DNA of 64,000 nt from an uncultured Candidatus Saccharibacteria bacterium. Its GTDB lineage: Bacteria; Patescibacteriota; Saccharimonadia; Saccharimonadales; Saccharimonadaceae. The translations under genes and the position numbers were made by a program. The stretch is from positions 32,580 through 96,579 of the forward strand of contig CAMYUL010000003.1 of assembly GCA_947302125.1 (NCBI GenBank), given 5' to 3'. Positions 17,821 to 26,849 of the stretch are shown in pieces; positions within the stretch are counted from its first letter, which is position 1, and every line of letters starts with the position of its first letter. Under the pieces are notes generated by a model. The model ran no database searches. It was given only the letters and a program-made list of their open reading frames with translations, and had not been told where the DNA came from.

Positions 17821-18632
17821 CGTTTCTCCTTATGCAATGTCACTCTTACTAATGGATTCTTATATACATTGTCACCCAAACTTCCGACATCATTAAACTC
17901 GTAACCGAGCTTCCATACCACATACGGCAATGCTATCTGGTCTCTCATCGATTCAGATTTCAAAAACTCCTCCCACCATGCATTCAAGATCTTTTCCGCG
18001 CTCTTGCTATGTAAGTCGGTAGCAATTACGTTGCACTCGTACAGCCCAAATTCCCTAGGGAATCCTTCCTTCTTATATCTTGCGCCCTGCTCGTTCAATT
18101 TCCGTGCATTACCTTTCTTCAAAATCTTACAAGCTTTTATTTCCTTATACACAGAATCTCTTCTTTGATGTCTATGAAATGCTAACCCAGTCTTTTTATC
18201 GATGCCAGGTAGCATCTTTCTAATATCGCCTAAAACTTCTATATTCCCATCAATGTATATCGAATAGTCATACTTCCCTCCAAAAAGTTCAAACGGATGA
18301 AATTTCATATACCTGTTCCGCAATATATTATTGCCCAATGTCTCATCCTCCGGCATCTCACGAATTTTCCAACCATTACGCATCTTCTCGCCTTTAGCCC
18401 CATCTACATATGCAACAAAATCAACATCTTCTATTTTAGGAGCCGAAAGCAGATCATCATACCCGCCAGTGATACTCGTGTAGACCACAGCCTTACCCAC
18501 CTTATCCCAGTCCTCGTCTTGGTGCTGGTAGTTATTTTCCTTTTCGTCATGGCTAAGCATAGAAATTCTAACAATGTTATAGCCCGTCCTAATTTTTCTC
18601 TTTATCGCCCGGAACATTTTATACCTTTCCAA
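17817..18632 (-). CDS. DUF616-type glycosyltransferase-like protein
   Basis: A 271-residue protein. AVVYTSITGGYDDL, VDFVAYVDG, LRNRYMKFHPFELF and YSIYIDGNIEV match the pattern of DUF616 (TOD1/MUCI70-like) glycosyltransferase domains; the IDGN motif probably stands in for DxD. It has no membrane segment. Overlaps of 14 and 4 bases with its neighbours place it inside the polysaccharide operon. The acceptor is unknown. Confidence 0.7.
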   Translation of the reverse strand: MERYKMFRAIKRKIRTGYNIVRISMLSHDEKENNYQHQDEDWDKVGKAVVYTSITGGYDDLLSAPKIEDVDFVAYVDGAKGEKMRNGWKIREMPEDETLGNNILRNRYMKFHPFELFGGKYDYSIYIDGNIEVLGDIRKMLPGIDKKTGLAFHRHQRRDSVYKEIKACKILKKGNARKLNEQGARYKKEGFPREFGLYECNVIATDLHSKSAEKILNAWWEEFLKSESMRDQIALPYVVWKLGYEFNDVGSLGDNVYKNPLVRVTLHKEKR

Positions 18633-19524
18633 ACCTTAGGGCTATTTTGTACGCTAAATTAGTATCTGCCTTTTCAGTCTTGTATCCTTTGTCACTGAGC
18701 ACCATTTTCCTGGCCTTCTTGCTTACACGATACTCCGCCAAAGCTTTCAGCCACTCCTTATCTGACTCATACATTGAGTCAGCATATCCCTTTAGAATTT
18801 CCTTTGCAACTTTTTCTCTTGTATGATCCGGGTTGAAGAACTTCGTAAATCTCCTCCTTACCTTCGACAAAACTCCGTCATTTGCTCCAATTACGTTCCC
18901 CCCATGCTGGCGATATTTGATATACGCATTATTGTCATAAATCGCTTCGCCTTTTACCGCCAGACAAACTCTATAAATCCACGAATCGTGCATCTCTAAA
19001 TACTTCGGCTGGTATTTCAGGACCTCGTCACGCAGGCTAGCATTAAACACCATTGTACAACCGGTTGCTATATTTCTCACTATGCTGGATTTAAAAGATA
19101 CCACCGGAACAACCAGGTCAGACATTCTACCATTTTCCAAATGTTCATCCACAATTTCCTTGTTGCTAAAATATACTGCCGGGACACCTTTTTTAGCAGT
19201 TGCTAGCTTCTTTACTGCCACGCTCAATTTTTCTGGCATCCAATAATCGTCTTGGTCAGAAAATGCATAATAATCATACTTACCTGCCTTATTCAGTAGA
19301 TCCAAGAAACTTCTTGCTGGACCCAAATTCCCACCATCATACCAATCTAGCAATTTCTTCTCTTTATACTCATTTAAAATCGCAATTGTACCGTCACTAG
19401 ACCCGTCGTCGCGGACCAACAAATCAACCTTTACATCCTCCTGGGCCAAAATAGAGTCTATCTGCTCACGCAAATATTTTTCCCCATTGTACGTCGACAT
19501 CAAAACTCTAATTTTTGCTCTCAT
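18619..19524 (-). CDS. Family 2 glycosyltransferase (rhamnosyltransferase-like)
   Basis: A 301-residue GT2 enzyme. MSTYNGEKYLREQIDSIL and VRDDGSSDGT form the nucleotide-sugar site, and FSDQDDYWMPEKL carries the DxD-type motif. This pattern is common in rhamnan and O-antigen rhamnosyltransferases, and dTDP-rhamnose is made by this locus. The donor is inferred. Confidence 0.85.
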   Translation of the reverse strand: MRAKIRVLMSTYNGEKYLREQIDSILAQEDVKVDLLVRDDGSSDGTIAILNEYKEKKLLDWYDGGNLGPARSFLDLLNKAGKYDYYAFSDQDDYWMPEKLSVAVKKLATAKKGVPAVYFSNKEIVDEHLENGRMSDLVVPVVSFKSSIVRNIATGCTMVFNASLRDEVLKYQPKYLEMHDSWIYRVCLAVKGEAIYDNNAYIKYRQHGGNVIGANDGVLSKVRRRFTKFFNPDHTREKVAKEILKGYADSMYESDKEWLKALAEYRVSKKARKMVLSDKGYKTEKADTNLAYKIALRFGKV

Positions 19525-19527
19525 TTT

Positions 19528-20856
19528 TTATTCAATCCTCTTTTTTTCATCAGCGCCCGATATATTATAGCCAACCAATATGTAGTAGAGCATCATAATC
19601 TTTGACGCAATGAAGATATCAATAAAGACCGCCGTCATCAGCAGCGCCATTGTACTATACACCACCATAATATATGTGGTCTTCTTCTTTTTGTCCAAGT
19701 TTTTTAGTATAGTAGCAATGAACACTAACCATAACGTCAAGCCCAGCACGCCACTCTCGGCTAATAGTCTAACATAATTTCCATCTGCAGCTTCCGACGC
19801 AGCCGATGGGCCACAACCGATAACTGGAGACTCCATAAAATCATTAAATAACGCAATCCACTTTCTAATCCTAATGTTATAGGAAGTGTCACCAGCCTGA
19901 GCAGATACATTAGTACTAGGCGGCTTACCACCACTTTCTGTTGTGCTTTCAACTTCTTCAATCGCACCCTTTGTACTCTCGACAATATCCGAAGTTTTTA
20001 TCGAAGCAAATCGGTTCATTAATGTGTTACCTTGAGCCAACGTGACTGTCACCACCGCCATACACAAAATCAAAATTACATTCCGTGCAAGAGCCTTTCT
20101 CTCTTTCCCATACTTTGCCATCTTCAAAAAGTCTCTTGCAATCAACCAGCCAATCAATACTGCTAGCACTATAAGCGATGACCTAGATTGCGACAATAAT
20201 ACGCCTGCCAGTGCAGCCAAAACTGCCACGCCGTAGAAGAAGACTTTCTTCCCCTCTAGGAACATATACAAACAGACTGGCGCCACCATTGTCAAGAAAC
20301 CAGAGAATTCATATGGACCATTAAATGTCGACCATACTCTGCTCCCTCGACTAGTCACCATAGCTCCATCTTTAAGCGCACCAAGCACCCCAAAATACTG
20401 CAAGAATCCTATTGCCACATGAATCAACAAACACCATACTATGAAGTGGAATAGCTTATCTTCCTTGCCATATTTTTTGCCAAACATAATGCCGACTATT
20501 ATGAACAAGAAATATTCTAGGTTTCTTATGCAGAACAATAAACCATGCGCAACATTTATATATCCATTAATTGCACCAAATATCGTACTAATGACCGTCA
20601 GTATAAAGAACACGGAAAATACCTGAGAAATTTTTCTGAGCGATGCGTTCTTAGTAGTAATTCTGTCTTTCTTTTCTTTACGCATCTCTTTTACAAAAAC
20701 GACTAGCAGGAATAATGCGATCATAAAATCTTCAGCGCGAATGCCAATATATGTCCCCGGTACATTGATAAGGTTAAACTTCGGGAACATCAGTACGAAT
20801 CCCAAAATCAGAAAGTAGATTATTTGCCCGAAGCTAAGTTTTCGAATTTTATTCAT
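19528..20856 (-). CDS. O-antigen ligase/Wzy-like polymerase
   Basis: A 442-residue multi-spanning protein with about 11 hydrophobic helices. A large extracytoplasmic loop (about 290-345) precedes SPVIGCGPSAASEAADGNYVRLLAESGVLGLTLWLV, where the GxG...N...LxExGxxG pattern is typical of the Wzy_C/O-antigen ligase family. In a Wzx/CpsC locus it most likely polymerises repeat units. Confidence 0.8.
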   Translation of the reverse strand: MNKIRKLSFGQIIYFLILGFVLMFPKFNLINVPGTYIGIRAEDFMIALFLLVVFVKEMRKEKKDRITTKNASLRKISQVFSVFFILTVISTIFGAINGYINVAHGLLFCIRNLEYFLFIIVGIMFGKKYGKEDKLFHFIVWCLLIHVAIGFLQYFGVLGALKDGAMVTSRGSRVWSTFNGPYEFSGFLTMVAPVCLYMFLEGKKVFFYGVAVLAALAGVLLSQSRSSLIVLAVLIGWLIARDFLKMAKYGKERKALARNVILILCMAVVTVTLAQGNTLMNRFASIKTSDIVESTKGAIEEVESTTESGGKPPSTNVSAQAGDTSYNIRIRKWIALFNDFMESPVIGCGPSAASEAADGNYVRLLAESGVLGLTLWLVFIATILKNLDKKKKTTYIMVVYSTMALLMTAVFIDIFIASKIMMLYYILVGYNISGADEKKRIE

Positions 20857-21760
20857 TTTCCTCCTTTTTATTCCGTTTTGAATCTTTTCTCTTACTCATT
20901 TTTCCTGCCGTCATTCCACTATATCTAGCGGCCATATTTGGAATGTACCCAGCCAACACTTTGAAATTCTTGTCCTTCGCGGCACTCTTTAGGACCGACT
21001 TTGCCATCCCACCACCAGCAGAATTTACTCCATATTTGGCAATCTCCGGATTCGCTTTCATAAATTCACCAGTTAGCTTATATCTCTCGTGTAATTCTGA
21101 CAGAGAAAAATCATGAGAATGATAGACTACGGCTTCTGCCACATATCCGATCTTATAGCCGTGCATAATTAATTTATACGCAAAGTACATATCTTCGGAG
21201 ATTGGGAGGTCTTTTCCATCGTACCCACCAAGCTCCTTAAACACGGCGGTAGAAATTGCCCCAGCCGCATCAGAAAAGAAAAAGGTCTTTAGCCCAAGTT
21301 CCGGCAAATCTTCCTTAGACACTACAAAAGACTTTTCCGGATAATTATGTTCCCTGGTATATTTTTCAATATTGTTATATTTTGTCTTCTGTCTAGCATA
21401 TGTCGCCTGCACTTCACCAGCCACAATCGGAGCTATTAACCTACTCAGGAACTTATCATCCTCAATCACTACATCCTGTGACAAGAAGACGATCACTTCT
21501 CCCTTGGCTGACATAGCCGCCTTTTCTCTTACTAAACTATGAGAAAACTTCTCCTTAGGAATTTTTTCAAAAGAAAGCCCAGCCTCATTCATTATCTTCT
21601 CAGTATTGTCATCACTCTCTGTTAGAATATACTTCACTTCTACTAAGCTAACATCTTCCTGGGACTTAAGGGACTTATCAAAATCAAGAATTTCCTTCTC
21701 AGCATTAAAAACTGGGCAAACCACAGAAACAGTATTAACACCCACATTTTCTTTACTCAT
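20849..21760 (-). CDS. Family 2 glycosyltransferase
   Basis: About 303 residues with a GT2 domain: VSVVCPVFNAEKEI at the start, FLSQDVVIEDD as the metal-site region, and PISEDMYFAYKLIMHGYKIGYV as the acceptor region. This resembles rhamnosyltransferases of capsule loci. The track starts at a TTG (21772), but TTGATT-17-TATAAT at 21772-21800 overlaps that codon. The ATG at 21760 is the better start. The end overlaps the O-antigen ligase-like gene by 8 bases. Confidence 0.82.
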   Translation of the reverse strand: MSKENVGVNTVSVVCPVFNAEKEILDFDKSLKSQEDVSLVEVKYILTESDDNTEKIMNEAGLSFEKIPKEKFSHSLVREKAAMSAKGEVIVFLSQDVVIEDDKFLSRLIAPIVAGEVQATYARQKTKYNNIEKYTREHNYPEKSFVVSKEDLPELGLKTFFFSDAAGAISTAVFKELGGYDGKDLPISEDMYFAYKLIMHGYKIGYVAEAVVYHSHDFSLSELHERYKLTGEFMKANPEIAKYGVNSAGGGMAKSVLKSAAKDKNFKVLAGYIPNMAARYSGMTAGKMSKRKDSKRNKKEENE

Positions 21761-21771
21761 TACTGCCCACA

Positions 21772-21800
21772 ATTATACCGCAAAAACGTCGGAAAATCAA
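21772..21800 (-). promoter_or_regulatory. Promoter for the glycosyltransferase operon
   Basis: TTGATT, 17-base spacer, TATAAT on the minus strand, 11 bases before the ATG at 21760. The 5' leader would be only a few bases. This promoter decides against the TTG start in the ORF track. Confidence 0.65.
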
Positions 21801-21822
21801 CTAGCCATAAGCATCTTCAAGC

Positions 21823-22437
21823 CTACTTTGCGCCACTTTTTCTAAAGACTGCGCCAATTGTTCTAAAGAAGATTTTTACATCTAGGGCAAAGCTCTGGTG
21901 ATCTATATAATAATACTCTAGTTTTAGTCTCTTCTTATAGTCCACATCGCTTCTACCTCTAGTGGTCCAATATCCGGTCATTCCTGGCTTCACCGAATTA
22001 TATTTCTTCGGATCTCCACCATGTTCCTCCAGTTCTCCTGGTACTAACGGCCTCGGCCCAACTACCGACATCTGTCCAATCAGTACATTGAAAAATTGCG
22101 GAATCTCATCTATAGATCCTTTACGGATAATTTTTCCAATCTTCGTAGTCCTTGGGTCGTCCCCCAACTTCTGGTACTCGTCCCATTCCTCTTTATATTT
22201 CTTCTGTTTCAAAAGCTCTTTCAATTTTTTCTCAGCATCCCACACCATTGACCTAAACTTGTAAATCTTGAAAACTTTTCCATTCTTCCCCACTCTTTTT
22301 TGAGAAAAAATCACCCGATGAAAATCGCCAGTGTACATATAACAAATTTTCACAATCAACCAAACTGGCACTAGCACTATCAGCCCAACTAGCCCAATTA
22401 TGATATCAAGAACTCTCTTAAAAAATTTATACACCAT
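21823..22437 (-). CDS. Initiating sugar phosphotransferase (WcaJ/WbaP-like)
   Basis: A 204-residue bacterial sugar transferase. One N-terminal membrane segment (about 9-31) is followed by FKIYKFRSMVWDAEKK, KIIRKGSIDEIPQFFNVL and MSVVGPRPLVPGE, the standard catalytic motifs. It links a sugar-1-phosphate to undecaprenyl phosphate and starts the repeat unit. The short form lacks the extra N-terminal helices of WbaP. It has its own promoter, divergent from the LCP gene. Confidence 0.9.
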   Translation of the reverse strand: MVYKFFKRVLDIIIGLVGLIVLVPVWLIVKICYMYTGDFHRVIFSQKRVGKNGKVFKIYKFRSMVWDAEKKLKELLKQKKYKEEWDEYQKLGDDPRTTKIGKIIRKGSIDEIPQFFNVLIGQMSVVGPRPLVPGELEEHGGDPKKYNSVKPGMTGYWTTRGRSDVDYKKRLKLEYYYIDHQSFALDVKIFFRTIGAVFRKSGAK

Positions 22438-22454
22438 AACTCTTTCTTGTCACA

Positions 22455-22460
22455 ATTATA
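22455..22460 (-). promoter_or_regulatory. Extended -10 for the sugar transferase gene
   Basis: Minus-strand TGCTATAAT lies about 17 bases before the ATG at 22437. Confidence 0.5.
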
Positions 22461-22523
22461 GCATGCTTCACATTCAATGCATAATACTTATGCTAAAAAT
22501 CGCAAAACTAATGCAAATCATGC

Positions 22524-22529
22524 TATAAT
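22524..22529 (+). promoter_or_regulatory. Extended -10 for the LCP gene
   Basis: TGCTATAAT lies 30 bases before the ATG at 22560; CTGGAG in between is a plausible ribosome site. Confidence 0.5.
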
Positions 22530-22559
22530 ATATATCAGTTATTACTAACTGGAGTTTTT

Positions 22560-24671
22560 ATGGCAACAAAGAAGAAAACTAAGAATATTGATGGTGTGAA
22601 AAAGACTAAAAAGTCTGCTTCCAAAAAATCATCAAAATCAACCGCCAAGGTCAAAAAGGTCGAAGTCGTTGATAGTATCGTAGAAGACGCAGTCATCGAT
22701 ACCGCACCAAAAGAAACTCATATTAATATCACAGAGGCTAGCGATATTGAGCCCCTCTCCGAAGAAACTCCAGCAGAAGCAGAAGACATCGAAGCCTCCG
22801 CTTCAGAAATCAACGCCGCCATCGTTGATGAACCAGCTATCGTTGTAGATACTCCAGAAGACGCATCCTCCGAAGAAGATGCCGCCATAGACGACGCCAT
22901 AGATGACACCACTGAAGAAGAATCCGAAGTTGTAGAAATTCCAGTCAGTACCAAGGACATCACCGCTGCCATTTCTTCTCCAGTCGATGAAGATTTTACT
23001 GACGACGATGATGATATCGAGGCTCTTATTAGAGACGTCGCCAACGAAGACGAAAAGAAAGAAAAAGAAAACCAGGAAGAATCTTCCAAGGACAAGAAAG
23101 AAGATCCTATGAAAAAATCCAAAAAAGCCCCAAGGAAGGCTAAGCCTTTCCGCATTATTAGCCGCCTTATTGCTATCTTAGCTACCGGCTCCTTGGTCGC
23201 ATTACTTGTTCGTGTTGCCGTTACTGGCATCCTCCCAGACAAATATCTCTGGCCATCCGTCGGTGTAGCAGCCATCTTATCATTCTTCTTAATGTTCAAG
23301 GCCTTCCGCAAGAAAACTCATCTCAAAATGTTAGCCTTTACCGACCTTCTGGGCATCGCCCTCATTGCCGCCGGCATTTTTGGCTTCCTCAAGATTGATG
23401 AAACTATGCGTTTCCTAGACAACAACCTTGACACTGATAAGGAATACAGTATTTATAATGTTATCGTCTCTAAGGAATCTAATTACAATAGCCTCGACGA
23501 CGTCAAGGGCAAAACTTTCCATAGCATTTCCGATTTCGTAGACACCGCTAAACTTGAAGCTGCCGCCAAAGAGCAAGCTAACGCCACTATTTCTTATGAA
23601 GACGGCATCACTTCCCTGCTCAAAAATACCATGAACAGCACTACTTACATCTCCGTCTTGAACTCCGGTACTTATACCGCCACAATCGATAACGACGACT
23701 CCAAAGCCTACGAAAAAGGACTCAAGGTTATCGGCGAGCTCAAAGTCGAAATTGAGAAAACCGAAAAGAGGGGTAGCGGCAACCTTACAGAAGATAGCTT
23801 TGTCGTATTTATTTCCGGTATTGATACCCGTTCTGGAATGATGCTCGATAGAAGCCTTAGCGACGTTAATATCGTCATGGCTGTTAATCCAAAGACTAAG
23901 CATATCTTGCTCGTCGCCGTCCCTCGCGACTACTACGTCCAGCTTCACGGCACCTCCGGGCTTCCAGACAAGCTCACCCATGCTGGCTCTCTCGGTGGCC
24001 TAGATCTTTCCATGGCAACCATCGAAGACCTCCTCGACCTCAAATTCAACCATTATATCCGCGTCAATTTTAACGCTGTAATTAAACTCGTAGATGCTAT
24101 CGGCGGCATCACCGTCTACTCCGACGTTGACTATCCAATTAGCGCTTGGACCAATCGTGGATGTGTCTTCTATCCTGGCAATAATAATCTCGATGGCAAA
24201 TGCGCCCTCGCCTTTGCTCGCGAACGCTACTCTTACCAGACCGGCGACCGCCACCGCGGTGAGAACCAAGAGCAGGTCATCCAAAAAGTTATCGAAAAGG
24301 TCTCAAAGAGCAGTACGCTCATCAGTAGCTACTCCGACATTCTCGATGCCCTCTCCGGCTCCTTCGAAACCAGCATTGCCACCAAGGACATCACTAGTCT
24401 CGTCAATATGCAGCTTTCTGACATGAGCGGCTGGACCGTCGAAACCTACAACCTCGACGGCACCACTGGCGGCGCATACACCTACAGCTACCCATCCCAG
24501 CAGCTTTCAGTCATGTACCCTGATATGAGCACTGTCGAGATCGCCAAAAAGAAAATTGACGCAGTCCTAGAAGGCGTTGACTACGTCGATCCAGCAACCG
24601 AAGCTACTGAAGCTACCGAGACAAGTAGCACCAAGTCCAGCAGCTCAACTAATACCACCACTAAGAGGTAA
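22560..24671 (+). CDS. LytR-CpsA-Psr family protein with long acidic N-terminal head
   Basis: The protein has 703 residues. Residues 1-190 are a low-complexity cytoplasmic head: Lys/Ser-rich first, then Glu/Asp/Ala-rich. Three membrane segments follow (about 205-285). An accessory domain comes next, and then the LCP catalytic domain from about 420: SGIDTRSGMMLDRSLSDVNIV, VAVPRDYYVQL, NFNAVIKLVDAIGGI and AFARERYSYQTGDRHRGENQ. LCP enzymes transfer polyprenyl-linked polymers to peptidoglycan or protein. Its position beside the polysaccharide locus suggests it attaches that polymer. The head is unusual in length. A Ser/Thr tail ends the protein. Confidence 0.9.
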   Translation: MATKKKTKNIDGVKKTKKSASKKSSKSTAKVKKVEVVDSIVEDAVIDTAPKETHINITEASDIEPLSEETPAEAEDIEASASEINAAIVDEPAIVVDTPEDASSEEDAAIDDAIDDTTEEESEVVEIPVSTKDITAAISSPVDEDFTDDDDDIEALIRDVANEDEKKEKENQEESSKDKKEDPMKKSKKAPRKAKPFRIISRLIAILATGSLVALLVRVAVTGILPDKYLWPSVGVAAILSFFLMFKAFRKKTHLKMLAFTDLLGIALIAAGIFGFLKIDETMRFLDNNLDTDKEYSIYNVIVSKESNYNSLDDVKGKTFHSISDFVDTAKLEAAAKEQANATISYEDGITSLLKNTMNSTTYISVLNSGTYTATIDNDDSKAYEKGLKVIGELKVEIEKTEKRGSGNLTEDSFVVFISGIDTRSGMMLDRSLSDVNIVMAVNPKTKHILLVAVPRDYYVQLHGTSGLPDKLTHAGSLGGLDLSMATIEDLLDLKFNHYIRVNFNAVIKLVDAIGGITVYSDVDYPISAWTNRGCVFYPGNNNLDGKCALAFARERYSYQTGDRHRGENQEQVIQKVIEKVSKSSTLISSYSDILDALSGSFETSIATKDITSLVNMQLSDMSGWTVETYNLDGTTGGAYTYSYPSQQLSVMYPDMSTVEIAKKKIDAVLEGVDYVDPATEATEATETSSTKSSSSTNTTTKR

Positions 24672-24683
24672 GGAAACTTAAAT

Positions 24684-25172
24684 ATGCTCTCTATCATTTA
24701 TAGTTCCCTCCTTGTCTTCCTCGTCTCCATGGTACCTATTATTGAGCTCCGTGGCGCCATTCCTATCGGCGTTGCCCTTGGTCTTCCTGAGCCCGTCGCT
24801 CTTATTATTGCCGTCATCGGCAACCTCATCCCCGTCCCTTTCGTCTACAAATTCTCTCGCAACATCCTCGAATACGGCAAGAATAGCTGCAGTATCCGCT
24901 GGTTCAAGAAATTCTGCACCTGGGTCTTAAAGAAAGGCGAAAAGGCCGGCAAAAAGCTCCAGAAAAAGACTGGCGACAGTATTTATCTTGCTCTTTTCCT
25001 CTTTGTCGGCATTCCTATTCCTGGCACCGGCGCCTGGACTGGCACCCTCGCCGCCTCTATGCTCGACCTTGATTACAAGAAGACCGTTCGCGCCATCATG
25101 TGCGGCGTCCTCCTAGCTGGCGCTATCATGCTTGCCATTTCCTTCGGCCTCTTCAAGGTCATCTTCGGCTAA
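24684..25172 (+). CDS. Small multidrug export family membrane protein
   Basis: A 162-residue membrane protein of the Sm_multidrug_ex type: SMVPIIELRGAIPIGVALG at the N-terminus and FVGIPIPGTGAWTGTLAAS near the middle are characteristic. A Lys-rich cytoplasmic loop lies between. Transport function is known only loosely for the family. It starts 12 bases after the LCP gene and is probably cotranscribed. Confidence 0.8.
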   Translation: MLSIIYSSLLVFLVSMVPIIELRGAIPIGVALGLPEPVALIIAVIGNLIPVPFVYKFSRNILEYGKNSCSIRWFKKFCTWVLKKGEKAGKKLQKKTGDSIYLALFLFVGIPIPGTGAWTGTLAASMLDLDYKKTVRAIMCGVLLAGAIMLAISFGLFKVIFG

Positions 25173-25190
25173 TTCGGACCAAATCTATGC

Positions 25191-25196
25191 TATAAT
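25191..25196 (+). promoter_or_regulatory. Extended -10 for tRNA-Thr
   Basis: ATGCTATAAT ends 9 bases before the mature tRNA 5' end. Confidence 0.55.
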
Positions 25197-25205
25197 AGTG
25201 TAAGT

Positions 25206-25281
25206 GCCGCTGTAGCTCAGTTGGTAGAGCAGCTCATTCGTAACGAGCAGGTCACAGGTTCGATCCCTGCCAGCGGCTCCA
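25206..25281 (+). tRNA. tRNA-Thr (anticodon CGU), CCA encoded
   Basis: A 76-base cloverleaf: acceptor GCCGCTG pairs with CAGCGGC, D-arm TAGCTCAGTTGGTAGAGC, anticodon loop TTCGTAA giving CGU (decodes ACG), and T-arm GGTTCGATCCC. The 3' CCA is genomically encoded. Confidence 0.95.
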
Positions 25282-25307
25282 AACAGCCTAAAACCAGGCA
25301 AAAAGGG

Positions 25308-25336
25308 TTGTCAAATCTTCCCTAGTAGTGTATAAT
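25308..25336 (+). promoter_or_regulatory. Promoter for tRNA-Asp
   Basis: TTGTCA, 17-base spacer, TATAAT, located between the two tRNA genes. The second tRNA therefore has its own promoter. Confidence 0.7.
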
Positions 25337-25358
25337 AAACCTACAATCTTTACAGGTT

Positions 25359-25435
25359 GGATTCGTAGCTCAGTTGGTTAGAGCGCCGCCCTGTCACGGC
25401 GGAGGTCGCGAGTTCGAGTCTCGTCGGATCCGCCA
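25359..25435 (+). tRNA. tRNA-Asp (anticodon GUC), CCA encoded
   Basis: A 77-base cloverleaf: acceptor GGATTCG pairs with CGGATCC (one G-U), D-arm TAGCTCAGTTGGTTAGAGC, anticodon loop CTGTCAC giving GUC, T-arm GAGTTCGAGTCTC. CCA is encoded and a T-run follows. Confidence 0.95.
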
Positions 25436-25470
25436 TTTTTTATTCCCTGAAATTTCGGCATTTAAAAAAT

Positions 25471-25627
25471 GTCAGTGCATATCAAGGCTGAATTGAAGTT
25501 GTAGTGAAAGTTTAATAGTTTATGAAATTCGTCAGTGCATATCAAGGCTGAATTGAAGTCAAAATGACAACTTTAGTGTCATTTTGACAATTCACCTTGC
25601 ACTGACAATTTTATAAACTATTAAACT
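25471..25627 (-). repeat. Long imperfect hairpin, family A copy 3, with truncated extra long arm
   Basis: The 62-base long arm at 25509-25570 and the 51-base short arm at 25577-25627 are identical to those at 4.8 kb, but the loop (CTTTAG) differs. A truncated additional long arm (25471-25499) precedes. The short arm ends 14 bases from the pilC stop, and the element separates convergent tRNA-Asp and pilC. Confidence 0.85.
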
Positions 25628-25641
25628 GTCAAATTTATAGA

Positions 25642-26847
25642 TTATCCAACACTATTAACCAAGCTGTAAATCGGCAATAGCACTGCAAGCACAATAAATC
25701 CAATAAGAAGCGCCATCACTACCATCAGAATCGGCTCAATCATCGTAGAGATTGCCGCAATCTGTTCATCAAGCTCATCTTCATATACTTGCGCTGCCTT
25801 GCCTAGCATTTCGTCAATCTTACCAGACTCCTCACCAATCGAAGACATCTGTGGCACTAGCGGCATCATATATTTCTTATCTTTAAGCGCTTCAGAAAGT
25901 GGCTTACCTGCCTGGACCTTTTCCATGGCCAAGGTAATCTGCTCTTCGTAGACCACGTTATTTGTAGCCTCTCCAGCCATTCTCATCGAATCTAGCAGCG
26001 AAACACCAGTAGATAGCAACATCTGCATAGTACGCGCAAAACGTGCATTGTAAAGCCTTAGCATCAGCTTTTTAAATATTGGCACGTTTAATTTTAGTAC
26101 TGCCATCCATCTAATGCCAGTCTCTGTTTTCTTAAACTGCAAGAATAGCCAAACGATTAAGATCAAAGACGCTACCAGCACATACCATCTTTCTAGGATA
26201 AACTTCTCTACCCCTACTAGAATCACTGTTGCGCCAGGAAGCTCCTGACCCATATCAAGATATAGTTTCTCTACCTGTGGCACCACCATCACCAACATAA
26301 AGACTACTACGGCTATAATTACACCAAGCACAATCCCTGGATAAATCATCGCGCCGCGAATCTTAGAAATCATATTGTCGTCTTTTTCCTGCTGATCAGC
26401 TAGACGCTTCAAAGCTAGATCGAGAGTACCGGAAGCCTCACCAGCTTGGATCAAAGATAGATAAACCTTGTTGAATACCTCTGGATGCTTAGAACAGGCT
26501 TCCATCAAGGTCTTACCTGCTTCCACCTGCGACATGATATCTTCAATCACTCTACGCATTGGCTTACTCTCAGTTTGGTCAACTAGAGTTCTCAGCGCAT
26601 TAGAAAGCGGCAAGCCTGCACCAATCAGTGTCGCAAACTGCCTAGTGAAAACAATCCTATCTTTTGCTTTTACTTTAGAAGAAAGCTTGCCAAGAAGGCC
26701 GCCAGTATCTTCCTCTTCTACTGTATCCGGTACATAACCTTGGTCAAGCAAAAGTTTACCCGCTGCACGCTCATTCTCAGCCTGAATTACCCCCTTAATT
26801 GTCTTTCCAGTCTTACTGTCCTTTGCTTTGTAGGTAAACCTTCTCAT
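25642..26847 (-). CDS. pilC: Type IV pilus inner-membrane platform protein PilC
   Basis: A 401-residue T2SSF-family protein. Two homologous cytoplasmic domains are visible, FTRQFATLIGAGLPLSNAL and RFARTMQMLLSTGVSLLDSM. There are three membrane segments: about 170-190, 215-240 and the C-terminal PILMVVMALLIGFIVLAVLL. It is the platform on which PilB/PilT ATPases act. It ends the pilM-to-pilC gene run and lies 2 bases after pilT. Confidence 0.93.
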   Translation of the reverse strand: MRRFTYKAKDSKTGKTIKGVIQAENERAAGKLLLDQGYVPDTVEEEDTGGLLGKLSSKVKAKDRIVFTRQFATLIGAGLPLSNALRTLVDQTESKPMRRVIEDIMSQVEAGKTLMEACSKHPEVFNKVYLSLIQAGEASGTLDLALKRLADQQEKDDNMISKIRGAMIYPGIVLGVIIAVVVFMLVMVVPQVEKLYLDMGQELPGATVILVGVEKFILERWYVLVASLILIVWLFLQFKKTETGIRWMAVLKLNVPIFKKLMLRLYNARFARTMQMLLSTGVSLLDSMRMAGEATNNVVYEEQITLAMEKVQAGKPLSEALKDKKYMMPLVPQMSSIGEESGKIDEMLGKAAQVYEDELDEQIAAISTMIEPILMVVMALLIGFIVLAVLLPIYSLVNSVG

Positions 26848-26849
26848 AT

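Noticed and set aside
22718-24426. ORFs in other frames across the LCP gene
   Set aside because: Ser/Ala-rich or acidic mirror translations of the LCP coding sequence; no independent signals.
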